The notes: a model not told the origin generated them from the sequence alone. Numbered from the stretch's first letter, positions 41,801-50,531 are shown. The stretch: 64,000 nucleotides of DNA from Anaerobium acetethylicum (GCF_900096945.1 NZ_FMKA01000015.1:1-64000), one strand, 5' to 3'. Numbers and translations: made by a program.

Positions 41801-43810
41801 ATGTTATATGAGAATACCACACGGGGAACTTTTTTGGCCAGGCCCAACAGGTTCATCGCCCACGTTGAAATAGATGGCAGGGAAGAAGTCTGTCATGTGA
41901 AGAATACAGGAAGATGCAAAGAGCTGCTTCAGCCGGGAGTTTCAGTTTTCCTTGAGAAAAGCAGCAACCCTGCCAGGAAGACGAACTTTTCGCTCATCGG
42001 GGTGGAAAAAGGAAACCGTCTGGTCAACATGGACTCACAGGCCCCCAACAAAGTCGTTCACGAATGGCTGAAAAAAGGAAACCTGTTTCCTGGTGCCACA
42101 AAGATCAGGCCGGAAACAAAATACGGAAATTCCAGATTCGATTTTTACATAGAAGAAGGCGACAGGAAGATCTTCATGGAGGTAAAAGGGGTCACCCTGG
42201 AAAACCAGGACGTGGTCCAGTTCCCGGACGCCCCAACCGAGCGGGGAGTGAAGCACATCAGGGAACTGTGCCAGGCTGTCCGGGACGGCTATGAGGCCTA
42301 TGTATTCTTCGTGGTGCAGATGAAAAATGTGAACTATTTCACGCCCAATATGGAAAACCACAGGGCTTTCGGCGAGGCCCTGATCGAGGCGGAAAAATGC
42401 GGGGTCAATATCCTGGCTTATGACTGCCATGTGACGGAGGACTCATTGGATATAAGGGACAGGGTGGAAGTGCGGCTGGAGGCGCCGGGAGGCTTGGAAG
42501 ACCAGAATAGGCTGGAATCTATGGATAGTCTGGAAGACCAGAACGGTTTGGAATCCCCGGAAAGCATGGAAAACCAGAACGATCCAGAATCTCAGGAAGG
42601 CCTGGACGGGCAAGAGGTTCAGACCCGCCTGGGCAGGCTGGCAGCCCTGCTCCTGGCCTGGTACGATGCCAACGCCCGCATCCTTCCGTGGCGCGAAACA
42701 GCCACCCCATACAGGGTCTGGATATCTGAAATCATGCTGCAGCAGACAAGGGTCGAAGCCGTGAAACCCTACTTTGAACGGTTTATGAATGCTCTCCCGA
42801 TGATACAGGACCTGGCAGAAATCGAAGAGGAAGCCCTCCTGAAACTCTGGGAAGGCCTGGGCTACTACAACAGGGCCAGAAACCTGCAGAAGACAGCGAA
42901 AATAGTGGTCAAAGAATATGGCGGGGAGCTTCCGCCTTCCTATGAGGAACTGCTGAAGCTTCCCGGAATCGGGAGCTATACGGCAGGCGCCGTCTCCTCT
43001 ATCGCATACGGGATTCCGGTGCCGGCAGTGGACGGAAACGTTCTGAGGGTGATTTCCAGGGTCATGGCAAGCGACGAGGATATCCTGAAGCCCTCTGTGA
43101 AAAAGAAGATGGAGGAGGACTTGCTGGCTGTCATGCCTCAGGACAGGCCGGGAGCCTTTAATCAGGCTTTGATGGAAATCGGCGCCATGGTCTGCGTCCC
43201 AAACGGAATGGCGAAATGTGAAGAATGTCCATTGAACCAGATCTGCAGGGCAAAGGAGCTGGGAATCGTTATGGAGCTGCCTAAAAAAACACCAAAAAAA
43301 TCCAGGAAAATCGAGAAAAAGACCGTTCTGGTCATCAGATCAGGCGATAAGGTGGCCATCAGGAAACGTGATAAAAAGGGCCTTCTGGCCGGATTGTATG
43401 AGTTTCCAAATGTGGAAGGCCATCTGTCGGAACAGGAAGCACTTGAGCTCGTAAAGAAAATGTCCTTTTCTCCTATCAGGATCCAGAAGCTGGAGCCGTC
43501 GAAGCATATTTTTACCCATAAGGAATGGCATATGATTGGGTATGTGGTGAAGATAGAGGAAGCGGAGATGATGGAGACAGGTGGGATCACGGGGACAGTT
43601 GGAATCATGGGGACAGATGAGATCATGATGACAGATGAAATCATGGAGCCTGACGAGGTTCGGGAGAAGCCGGAGGAAAATGACGATACGGTGCCGGCAG
43701 ACTGCATTTTTGTCGAGGCAAAGGAATCGGAAGAGGCTTATCCTATCCCGACGGCGTTCCAGGCATATACGAAGTATATGAATATAAGGCTGGGGAATGA
43801 GAAATATTAA
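41801..43810 (+). CDS. mutY: SfsA-MutY fusion protein
   Basis: This 669-residue protein joins two normally separate proteins. Residues 1-228 are SfsA (MLYENTTRGTFLARPNRFIA, GRCKELLQPG, RFDFYIEEGDRKIFMEVKGV), a DNA-binding/nuclease-fold protein. Residues 229-280 are a repetitive Glu/Gln/Asn/Ser linker. From 281 follows MutY adenine glycosylase: catalytic Glu about 310 (SEIMLQQTRV), helix-hairpin-helix LPGIGSYTAGAV, Asp about 411 (VDGNVLRV) and the iron-sulfur ligands CVPNGMAKCEECPLNQIC. The C-terminal NUDIX-like domain is present with a low-complexity insert (about 587-630). MutY removes A mispaired with 8-oxoG. Confidence 0.92.
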   Translation: MLYENTTRGTFLARPNRFIAHVEIDGREEVCHVKNTGRCKELLQPGVSVFLEKSSNPARKTNFSLIGVEKGNRLVNMDSQAPNKVVHEWLKKGNLFPGATKIRPETKYGNSRFDFYIEEGDRKIFMEVKGVTLENQDVVQFPDAPTERGVKHIRELCQAVRDGYEAYVFFVVQMKNVNYFTPNMENHRAFGEALIEAEKCGVNILAYDCHVTEDSLDIRDRVEVRLEAPGGLEDQNRLESMDSLEDQNGLESPESMENQNDPESQEGLDGQEVQTRLGRLAALLLAWYDANARILPWRETATPYRVWISEIMLQQTRVEAVKPYFERFMNALPMIQDLAEIEEEALLKLWEGLGYYNRARNLQKTAKIVVKEYGGELPPSYEELLKLPGIGSYTAGAVSSIAYGIPVPAVDGNVLRVISRVMASDEDILKPSVKKKMEEDLLAVMPQDRPGAFNQALMEIGAMVCVPNGMAKCEECPLNQICRAKELGIVMELPKKTPKKSRKIEKKTVLVIRSGDKVAIRKRDKKGLLAGLYEFPNVEGHLSEQEALELVKKMSFSPIRIQKLEPSKHIFTHKEWHMIGYVVKIEEAEMMETGGITGTVGIMGTDEIMMTDEIMEPDEVREKPEENDDTVPADCIFVEAKESEEAYPIPTAFQAYTKYMNIRLGNEKY

Positions 43811-44034
43811 TGTTCACTTCGTGAATATGAACGCGCTTAGCGATGCGCGAAAATGGTGCTAAGCTCAACATTTCGCGCTACAGGACTCGGGTTTTCTACG
43901 ACGTTCGTTTCTCCACATGCACAAAAAACACCTCGCGCAAGCTGATATGAGAAAAATAACTGAAAAATATCCGTTAAAAAAGTAACTATCTAAAAACCTT
44001 GACTTTATTGTCAACCGTAGAATACAATAAACAA
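43811..44034 (+). other. Intergenic region with hairpins and a promoter
   Basis: GTTCAC..GTGAAT..GAAC and GCGCGAAA...TTTCGCGC hairpins lie at 43812-43903. The reverse complement of 43871-43935 contains CGCGAGGTGTTTTT and AAAACCCGAG, reminiscent of the ~144-bp repeat and perhaps a decayed relative. TTGACT (43999-44004) and TACAAT (44023-44028), 18 bp apart, form a promoter for the gene at 44145. Confidence 0.5.
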
Positions 44035-44040
44035 TACATG

Positions 44041-44073
44041 ACCCGACACTTTCAGCATCAGACAGTGTTGGGT
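44041..44073 (+). promoter_or_regulatory. Leader hairpin upstream of the YczE-like gene
   Basis: ACCCGACACT pairs with AGTGTTGGGT and is followed by CTTTGATTTG. It begins within a few bases of the predicted transcription start (about 44035), so it would form a 5'-terminal stem or a weak attenuator. Confidence 0.5.
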
Positions 44074-44144
44074 CTTTGATTTGAACCTGGCAAGCAGCGT
44101 AAGCGGATTATGAATATCTGCTATGAACATGAAGGAGCATAAAA

Positions 44145-44825
44145 ATGAAATTACACACAAGAATACTTTTATATTTAACCGGTCTGGTGATCTTGGCATT
44201 CGGAGTCGTGCTGAACACGAAAACGGGCCTCGGGGTATCGCCGATCAATTCGGTTCCTTATAGCATCTCCACCATAACAGGCCTGAGCCTGGGTACGGTG
44301 ACTGTGATCATGTATTCGGTCTATGTGGTTCTGGAGAGCCTTCTTCTGGGAAAGGATTTCAAACCGGTTGTCCTTCTGCAGCTGCCCTGCGGTATGGTTT
44401 TCGGCAGATTTACGGATATGTTCGTATCCATGATTACCATCAAGGCAGAATCCATGGCAATGCGCCTGGTGCTTCTGGCAATGGCAATATTCTGCACTGC
44501 CTTGGGAGTCGTGATCACAATCAGAATGAACATCGTGCCGATGGCTCCGGATGGACTGACCCAGGTCCTGGGAATGAGGCTGAAAAAAGATTTCGGTTTT
44601 GCGAAAAACCTGTTCGATTTTGTTTCTGTTATTGCCACATTGGCTATAGGCCTGATCTTTGGAGGCAGAATCATCGGAATCGGACTGGGAACGGTGATTG
44701 CGGTTGTTGGAATCGGAAGAACGATCAGGCTGATCAATGGAGTCATAAATTCAGTTAAGAGAAGGCGCGAACAGACAGAACAGCCGCAAGCCGGTGACAC
44801 AGGGTGTCTGGATGGTGAATCATGA
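44145..44825 (+). CDS. YczE/YitT-like membrane protein
   Basis: This 226-residue membrane protein has five or six hydrophobic segments and the family-type motifs VLNTKTGLGVSPINSVPYSI near the N-terminus and MNIVPMAPDGLTQVLGM centrally. Members are found in many Firmicutes with no firm biochemical role. AAGGAG precedes the start. The C-terminus is charged and cytoplasmic. Confidence 0.82.
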   Translation: MKLHTRILLYLTGLVILAFGVVLNTKTGLGVSPINSVPYSISTITGLSLGTVTVIMYSVYVVLESLLLGKDFKPVVLLQLPCGMVFGRFTDMFVSMITIKAESMAMRLVLLAMAIFCTALGVVITIRMNIVPMAPDGLTQVLGMRLKKDFGFAKNLFDFVSVIATLAIGLIFGGRIIGIGLGTVIAVVGIGRTIRLINGVINSVKRRREQTEQPQAGDTGCLDGES

Positions 44826-44866
44826 TGAACAGGCAGATAAATTACCAGAACCCTTAAATAGCGAAA

Positions 44867-44913
44867 ACAGAAACAGGACCACTTCGGAGTTTTGGAAGTG
44901 GTCCTGTTTCTGT
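44867..44913. terminator. Bidirectional terminator
   Basis: A perfect 19-bp stem (ACAGAAACAGGACCACTTC and complement) with a 9-base loop separates convergent genes and abuts the NUDIX stop codon. Confidence 0.93.
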
Positions 44914-45303
44914 CTATTCCGCCAGCTTTTTGATTTCGTTCACAACTTCAATATCCGCCGGAAGCCAGTCGACAGAGTCGATTTCCTGGATGCCCAGCCA
45001 TTTGGAATCGCTGTGCTCCAAAAGGGTCAGATTTCCGTTGGTCACCGAGCACAGATAGCAGTGCATGGTAAGGTGGAACGCAGGATAGTCATATTCAATG
45101 GTCATAAGGAATCTGTCCACTGAAATGTCGGTTTCCAGTTCCTCGCGGATTTCCCGGACGAGGGCGTCTTCCGGAATCTCATCAGGTTCGATCTTTCCAC
45201 CGGGGAATTCCCACCAGCCTTTGAACTCGCCGTAGCCACGCTGGGTGGCGAATATTTTATTGTTCTTTTTGATAATTGCTGCAACAACGTTTATGGTTTT
45301 CAT
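44914..45303 (-). CDS. NUDIX hydrolase, MutT-like (8-oxo-dGTP/CTP pyrophosphohydrolase type)
   Basis: This 129-residue MutT-type NUDIX protein has a complete Nudix box GGKIEPDEIPEDALVREIREEL (residues about 36-57, with the REXXEE core). The N-terminal VVAAIIKKNNKIFATQRGYG and FKGWWEFPGG are characteristic of the MutT/YfoO group that cleans oxidised nucleotides. It sits near the MutY fusion, which repairs the same type of lesion. GAGGAGA precedes the start. Confidence 0.92.
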   Translation of the reverse strand: MKTINVVAAIIKKNNKIFATQRGYGEFKGWWEFPGGKIEPDEIPEDALVREIREELETDISVDRFLMTIEYDYPAFHLTMHCYLCSVTNGNLTLLEHSDSKWLGIQEIDSVDWLPADIEVVNEIKKLAE

Positions 45304-45453
45304 TGTGTGGTCTCCTCGTATGTTGATTCTAACTGATTTTAAAATAAATGGCAGAAAAGGCAGAGGTATGCTGAATTCAAAGCTGCTTTTTATGAGATGG
45401 GTTTATTATAGTATTTGTGGGAGGGAATTTCAATGGGGTTGTCTTGGGAAAAA

Positions 45454-45512
45454 TGGTACCTGACACCATAAACTTTGACACCATAAACTTTATTTAATGG
45501 TGTCAGGTACCA
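45454..45512. repeat. REP-like palindrome, copy 1
   Basis: It contains TGGTACCTGACACCATAAAC and the complementary TGGTGTCAGGTACCA, with a 15-bp internal tandem duplication (TGACACCATAAACTT twice). A further GGTACCAGAATT half follows. Related 44-bp copies are at 47587 and 48806. The rest of 45304-45688 holds a plausible TTGACA box near 45554 but no further gene. Confidence 0.85.
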
Positions 45513-45688
45513 GAATGGGTACCAGAATTACGTTGGAAAGAACACAGATGAGATTGACAAAAGAGCGATCCCTAGCTACAGTGAATATAGAGAGAAGTCC
45601 GGTATATCAAACCCGGATGATGGGAAAAAGATTCTGTAATGAGTGATAAATATAGTTATGTTATGATACTGAATACCAGGAAGGGGCA

Positions 45689-47425
45689 ATGAAAATGAAT
45701 TATAAAGACTATCCTGCCATGTCAAGAGCGGCACGAGGCTTGGAAAAAGCAGACCTGGTACTGAAGAACGGAAAAGTACTGAACGTATTCACGGAAGAAT
45801 TCGTGGAGGCCGATGTTGCAATCTGCAATGGAACGATTGTGGGCGTCGGATCCTATTCGGGAGTCAGGGAGATTGACTTGCATGGCAAATATGTTGTACC
45901 AGGATTTGCGGACAGCCACCTTCATCTGGAGTCCACGCTTGTGCAGCCCTTTGAACTGATCAACGAAGCCCTCAGATACGGGACCACGACTTTTATTGTG
46001 GATCCCCATGAATCGGCAAACGTGGCGGGACTGGACGGAATCGATTATATACTGGACCAGACCTCCGATGTGGCGGCAAACGTTTACGTGATGGTGCCGT
46101 CCTGCGTTCCGGCTGCGCCATTTGAGGATAACGGCTTCATCCTGAACCCGGCTGAAATGAAGAAGTACCTCGACAATAAACGGATCCTGGGACTTGGCGA
46201 AGTGATGGACTGCAAGGCGGTCATTGACGGCGAACCTCTGATGATGGAAAAGCTCGAGATGTTCCAGTCAAAAAATATGGACGGCCATGCCCCGTTTCTG
46301 AGCGACCAGGATCTGGCGGCTTATGCGCTGGCAGGAATCAGAACGGACCACGAATGCTGCGATTACGAATATGCAAAGAAGGAATGCGGAAACGGCATTT
46401 ATGTGCTTATCCGGGAAGGAAGCGCCGCAAAGAACCTGGAGGCTATCGTTACGGGAATCGTAGCGGACAACGCACCCATGGAACGGTACTGCTTCTGCAC
46501 GGATGACAAGCATATCGAAGAAATAAAAGAAGAAGGCCATATAAGCGCCAACGTGAAAAAGGCAGTCAGACTAGGGATTCCTCCTGCGAAGGCCCTGAAA
46601 ATGGCCAGCTGGCAGGCGGCCTCCTGCTACGGCCTGAAGCACCTGGGAGCCATAGCGCCCGGGTACCAGGCAGACCTGGTATTGCTGGACGACCTGGAAG
46701 AGTTCCGGATATCCGGTGTGTTCCACAAGGGCAGGAATATCGAGGAATATGAAGCGAAAGTCAGAATCAGCTGTCCGGATAGGATCAGGAATACCGTTCG
46801 GGTAACGGATTTTGACAAGAGCAGACTGGAAATCCGTTCCGATGGAAAAGAATTTCCTGTAATCGGCATCATATCTGGCCAGATCGTCACGAAGAAGCTG
46901 CTGGAAAAACTGCCGGAAGAAGAGGGAAGGTTTGTTCCGGATGAAACCTATAGCAAAATTGCCGTGGTCGAACGGCATAAGGGCACCGGGAAAGTGGGCG
47001 TCGGTGTGATCAAAGGCTTCGGAATCAAGCACGGGGCAATTGCCTCAAGCGTGTCCCACGATTCCCATAATATCATCGTAGTCGGCGACAATGATGAGGA
47101 TATGGTGGCGGCAGTACAGGAACTGGTGGAAAAGCAGGGCGGATATACCATAATCAGCGGCGGCAGATCGGTCGGAACCCTTCCGCTTCCGATCATGGGG
47201 CTTATGAGTGACGCGGGGCATGAAGAGGTTGGAGAAAAACTAAAAGGCATGATTCAGAAGGCCCATGAAATGGGCGTGAATCCGGGAATAGATACTTTCA
47301 TCAATCTGTCCTTTATGGCGCTTTCTGTGATACCTGAAATCAGGATTACTACACGGGGGATCTATGATGTTGTGGAAAACAGGTTCTATGGGCGGGAAGG
47401 ATGCTTTGATAAAAGCTGTTTTTGA
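45689..47425 (+). CDS. ade: Adenine deaminase
   Basis: This 578-residue amidohydrolase converts adenine to hypoxanthine and ammonia. VVPGFADSHLHLESTLVQP (metal-binding HLH, about residue 73), VDPHESANVAG, GLGEVMDCKAVI, GHAPFLS and FCTDDKHIEE follow the Ade family order, and the C-terminal domain (GFGIKHGAIASSVSHDSHNI) is complete. Length is normal. AGGAAGGGG precedes the start. The upstream region shows no purine-riboswitch signature that I can recognise. Confidence 0.95.
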   Translation: MKMNYKDYPAMSRAARGLEKADLVLKNGKVLNVFTEEFVEADVAICNGTIVGVGSYSGVREIDLHGKYVVPGFADSHLHLESTLVQPFELINEALRYGTTTFIVDPHESANVAGLDGIDYILDQTSDVAANVYVMVPSCVPAAPFEDNGFILNPAEMKKYLDNKRILGLGEVMDCKAVIDGEPLMMEKLEMFQSKNMDGHAPFLSDQDLAAYALAGIRTDHECCDYEYAKKECGNGIYVLIREGSAAKNLEAIVTGIVADNAPMERYCFCTDDKHIEEIKEEGHISANVKKAVRLGIPPAKALKMASWQAASCYGLKHLGAIAPGYQADLVLLDDLEEFRISGVFHKGRNIEEYEAKVRISCPDRIRNTVRVTDFDKSRLEIRSDGKEFPVIGIISGQIVTKKLLEKLPEEEGRFVPDETYSKIAVVERHKGTGKVGVGVIKGFGIKHGAIASSVSHDSHNIIVVGDNDEDMVAAVQELVEKQGGYTIISGGRSVGTLPLPIMGLMSDAGHEEVGEKLKGMIQKAHEMGVNPGIDTFINLSFMALSVIPEIRITTRGIYDVVENRFYGREGCFDKSCF

Positions 47426-47455
47426 TTGCAGAAAGTGAATAATAGAAGCATAAAT

Positions 47456-47512
47456 AAGTCCAGGTTTTTTGATATGACCATATCAATATCATTTGCCCTG
47501 GACTTATTTTAA
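47456..47512 (+). terminator. Terminator of the adenine deaminase gene
   Basis: AAGTCCAGG pairs with CCTGGACTT around an inner GATAT-GACC-ATATC hairpin, followed by ATTTTAAT. Confidence 0.7.
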
Positions 47513-47586
47513 TAGGTGCAACTTATGCCCGATTATCCAATTCAGTTTCATAGAGGATAAACTTCTAATTGGAAAAATGGGAAAAA

Positions 47587-47630
47587 TGGTACCTGACACC
47601 ATAAACTGCAGTTTATGGTGTCAGGTACCA
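47587..47630. repeat. REP-like palindrome, copy 2
   Basis: This is a perfect 44-bp palindrome centred on CTGCAG, with TGGTACCTGACACCATAAAC as the left arm. It lies between the adenine deaminase and Fic genes. Confidence 0.9.
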
Positions 47631-47755
47631 GAATTGCTAAGCAATAAACCATCTTGCTGAAAATATTTATATTAGTAAAGAAAATTATAAATAAATTTAC
47701 CAAAGCAAAGATTTTTGGTATAATGATGACAGAAATATTTTAGGAGGTAAAGAAA

Positions 47756-48685
47756 ATGGGAATCCGATATGATGGGCTTTTCATAATGCTCAAAGAAAAT
47801 GGAATCACAAAAACAGGCCTTCAGAAACGTCTGGGTCTGTCTTCCGCAACCATGGCAAAGTTATCGAAGAATGAGAATGTGGCAATGAAGGTCATTGAAG
47901 ATATCTGCAGAGAGCTGAAATGTCAGCCGGGCGACATCATGTCAATGACCAGCGATTCACCGCCAAACAAGCTGCTCTCTGTTCTTAAGGAAGAGAAGGA
48001 AATGAAGCTGAAGGGCGGAATCTACCACCAGACACAGATCAAACTGGCCTACAATTCAAACCGCATCGAAGGCAGCATGCTTTCAGAGGATCAGACAAGA
48101 TACATCTATGAGACAAATACAATTGAAGTGAAGGCGGATAAACCAACAAAAGTAGATGATATCATTGAGACGGTCAACCATTTCCAGTGCTTCGATTATA
48201 TGATCGACTGTGCAGAAAGCGAGCTGACGGAAAGTATCATGAAAGAATTTCACCGGATTTTGAAAAGCGGTACTTCGGATAGCCGGAAAGACTGGTTCCG
48301 TGTAGGCGATTACAAAGCAAGACCTAATGTAGTGGGAGATATGAGGACAACGGCACCCGCCAAGGTTCAGGGCGAAATCAGAAAACTGCTTGAGGAATAC
48401 AATGAAAAGAAGAGCATTAATATCGATGATATCATAGAGTTTCATTATCGGTTTGAGACAATCCATCCATTTCAGGATGGCAATGGACGGGTGGGGAGGA
48501 TGATCCTGTTCAAGGAGTGCCTCAGACATCACATTATTCCGTTCATCATTGATGAGGAACATAAACTGTACTATTATAGGGGACTGAAGGAGTATCCGAA
48601 TGAAAGAGGGTATCTGACAGATACGTGTCTTTCGGCTCAGGATAGATATCGCGAGCTGATGAAATATTTTTTTGAGGAAGAATGA
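47756..48685 (+). CDS. Fic family protein with N-terminal Cro-type HTH
   Basis: This 309-residue protein has a Cro/CI-type helix-turn-helix at residues 13-45 (GITKTGLQKRLGLSSATMAK), then a Fic domain. The active motif HPFQDGNGRVGR is intact (about residues 239-250). The inhibitory motif S-x-x-x-E-G (NSNRIEGSM, about residue 103) precedes the Fic core, as in class II Fic proteins. It probably AMPylates a target protein and may regulate itself. TTAGGAGG precedes the start. It is flanked by REP-like palindromes on both sides. Confidence 0.93.
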   Translation: MGIRYDGLFIMLKENGITKTGLQKRLGLSSATMAKLSKNENVAMKVIEDICRELKCQPGDIMSMTSDSPPNKLLSVLKEEKEMKLKGGIYHQTQIKLAYNSNRIEGSMLSEDQTRYIYETNTIEVKADKPTKVDDIIETVNHFQCFDYMIDCAESELTESIMKEFHRILKSGTSDSRKDWFRVGDYKARPNVVGDMRTTAPAKVQGEIRKLLEEYNEKKSINIDDIIEFHYRFETIHPFQDGNGRVGRMILFKECLRHHIIPFIIDEEHKLYYYRGLKEYPNERGYLTDTCLSAQDRYRELMKYFFEEE

Positions 48686-48742
48686 GCTGATGTATCCGTT
48701 AGGGTGTAGAACTTGAATAGAGCCAATAATGGTCAAAAGAAA

Positions 48743-48776
48743 AATGAAGGGACTATCCGTTTCCATCCCTTTTTTT
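48743..48776 (+). terminator. Probable terminator of the Fic gene
   Basis: A short stem AGGGA...TCCCT is followed by seven T. The stem is weak but the T run is clear. Confidence 0.5.
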
Positions 48777-48805
48777 GTATGTTAAAATGAAATTCATAAG
48801 AAAAA

Positions 48806-48870
48806 TGGTACCTGACACCATAAACTGCAGTTTATGGTGTCAGGTACCAAAATTATGGTGTCAGGTACCA
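48806..48870. repeat. REP-like palindrome, copy 3 plus a half copy
   Basis: The same 44-bp perfect palindrome as at 47587 is followed 5 bp later by an extra half unit (ATGGTGTCAGGTACCA, 48855-48870). Confidence 0.9.
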
Positions 48871-48948
48871 AAATTTGTGCTCTGCCATAAGGCAGAGCAC
48901 TTGCTTAATTATTGAGTGTAAATTGCTAATTTTCGGAATCAATACTAA

Positions 48949-49290
48949 ATATGGGCTGCAGATGAGTGTGACAAATCATGGAGCAATTTTAATGAATTTA
49001 TTAAGTACAGGATCGGAACTGTCAGGCTGATTGCTGCAGTATATGAGCAGAAAAGTGGAAGAAAAATGGAGGTTTTCTCAGATCTTCCAGGGGTTCAGTT
49101 CTATTCGGGAAACTTTTTGAAAGGCGAAAAAGGGAAGAATGGTGCTATATATGAAAAAAGACAAGGCTTTTGCCTTGAAACCCAATATTTCCCCAATGCC
49201 ATTCGTGTAGGCCATTTCCTTTCTTCAATCCTGAAGAAAGATAAGGAATACCATTCAAGAACGATTTATAAATTTGGAATGGATATCTAA
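48949..49290 (+). pseudogene. 3' fragment of an aldose 1-epimerase (galM) gene
   Basis: The frame ending at 49290 encodes the conserved C-terminus of galactose mutarotase: VRLIAAVYEQKSGRKMEVFS, then LPGVQFYSGNFL and GFCLETQYFPNA. The catalytic N-terminal two-thirds are absent; upstream only about 20 codons of non-matching sequence precede a stop. The gene was truncated, with REP-like palindromes lying about 80 bp upstream. Confidence 0.85.
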
Positions 49291-49415
49291 AGAGGTAAAT
49301 AAGTGGAAGAACATGCTGACGAAACTCTTGCCAAATGGTTGAAATTTGTATATAATGCACAAAAACAATAAGTATAAAACATATAAAACGGCGAAACGAA
49401 CATAACTCAACTAAA

Positions 49416-49460
49416 AACATGACATATGTCATGTTGATAATCGCCCGGAACAAGTATACT
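49416..49460 (+). promoter_or_regulatory. 20-bp palindrome and promoter of the Crp-family gene
   Basis: AACATGACATATGTCATGTT (49416-49435) is a perfect palindrome that overlaps a TTGATA box (49434-49439); TATACT follows at 49455-49460. The start codon is at 49486. The layout suggests autoregulation by the Crp-type protein. Confidence 0.6.
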
Positions 49461-49485
49461 GTAAACAATCGAGAGGGAAAAATGC

Positions 49486-50157
49486 ATGAGCTCAATGAAC
49501 AAAGAAGAACTAATGAAAGAGTACACAGTAGCTGGAGAATGGATTGCTGGGATGGCACAGTCCTATTTAGATCAATGCAAATTATTGAAGATACAAAAAG
49601 GTGAAACTATTTTTCGTGGAGGCAATGAGTTGCAATATGTTTATATTATCTTTCGGGGAACTGCTACGATATCCAGCAGCAATATAAAAGGTGATGAGAT
49701 GAATGTGGTTTTTGCTGAACAAGGAACCATGATAGGAGAGGTGGAAACCATAATCGGATTGGAGTGGCGGATATTCAATGCGAGTGCCTTTACAGAGTGT
49801 GTTCTTTTTGCGATTCCCCATGTGGTATTTAGGAAATGGAGTGATCAGGATGTTGATGTCTGCAGAAAATTGAACCACATGTTTGCACAGAAACTGTATA
49901 AAGTAGCGTCTGCGGCAGTGCATTATAATCAGGCAAAAGCCGAGATCCGATTGAAACTATTTCTCATTTACCATGGGGAAGGAAAGGTTAAAGAGACCAG
50001 AGAGGAATTGGCAAAGGTATGTGGAGTCAACGTAAGAACAATATATAGAATAATAGAGAAAATGGAAAATGATGGTTTTATCAATATAAAAAATGGAAAA
50101 ATTGAAATTACAAAAGCACATATTTCTAAAATGCAAAAGCGCATTGCGGAAGAATAG
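49486..50157 (+). CDS. Crp/Fnr family transcriptional regulator
   Basis: This 223-residue protein has a cyclic-nucleotide-binding-like beta barrel (residues about 30-125; KGETIFRGGNELQYVYIIFRG) and a C-terminal winged helix (ETREELAKVCGVNVRTIYRI, about 168-187). There is no Cys cluster of the FNR iron-sulfur type, so the effector is not oxygen through that route; the ligand is unknown. GAGAGGG precedes the start. A palindrome upstream is a likely operator. No obvious target gene is adjacent. Confidence 0.9.
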   Translation: MSSMNKEELMKEYTVAGEWIAGMAQSYLDQCKLLKIQKGETIFRGGNELQYVYIIFRGTATISSSNIKGDEMNVVFAEQGTMIGEVETIIGLEWRIFNASAFTECVLFAIPHVVFRKWSDQDVDVCRKLNHMFAQKLYKVASAAVHYNQAKAEIRLKLFLIYHGEGKVKETREELAKVCGVNVRTIYRIIEKMENDGFINIKNGKIEITKAHISKMQKRIAEE

Positions 50158-50339
50158 CAAAGTTTATTTTTTTGATACCCGCTAAGAGAGCAGTGAAATC
50201 AGAATCCCTATCCAGCGAGGCATAATCAATAACGGTGGTCATGACGGCGGTTGTTGCAGCTTCTGGACAAGGGATTTTTGACTGTAAAAACCGCAAACGA
50301 CACATTGGAAATTTCCTGGTAAAGCAGTCAGAGCGACTA
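50158..50339. other. Intergenic region, possible remnant
   Basis: A minus-strand open stretch (ATTAVMTTVIDYASLDRDSD and onward) looks weakly coding but has no start site or recognisable family. I call no gene here. Confidence 0.25.
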
Positions 50340-50496
50340 GTGCACTGACACATTGATATCTTGATAAATAACTTGCCTTAGTTTCCATCTGCGGCGTTGT
50401 CGTCAATCAGCGTAGCCACCGCTACGCCTCATTCCTCCGTCTTGCAGAATGAAAACTAATTCAGCGTTATTTGTTTAAGTGTCAATGTGTCAGCAC
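50340..50496. repeat. 157-bp MITE-like element with terminal inverted repeats
   Basis: The ends are GTGCACTGACACATTGATA and, inverted, GTGCTGACACATTGACA. Similarity continues inward for about 45 bp (AAATAAC..., TTAGTTTTCAT...). The centre holds a CGTAGCCACCGCTACG hairpin. There is no coding capacity. Its right end lies 35 bp before the PocR/AraC gene and creates a false upstream start. Confidence 0.75.
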
Positions 50497-50531
50497 ACCA
50501 GAGTTATTACGAAGCGATAGGAGTAGGATAT

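Noticed and set aside
45513-45688. Possible purine riboswitch before adenine deaminase
   Set aside because: I could not find the conserved loop-loop and junction bases of that riboswitch. The region only offers promoter-like boxes.
45454-48870. CRISPR array from the repeated TGGTACCTGACACC units
   Set aside because: Copies are more than 1 kb apart with genes between them and are full palindromes without spacer structure. No cas genes.
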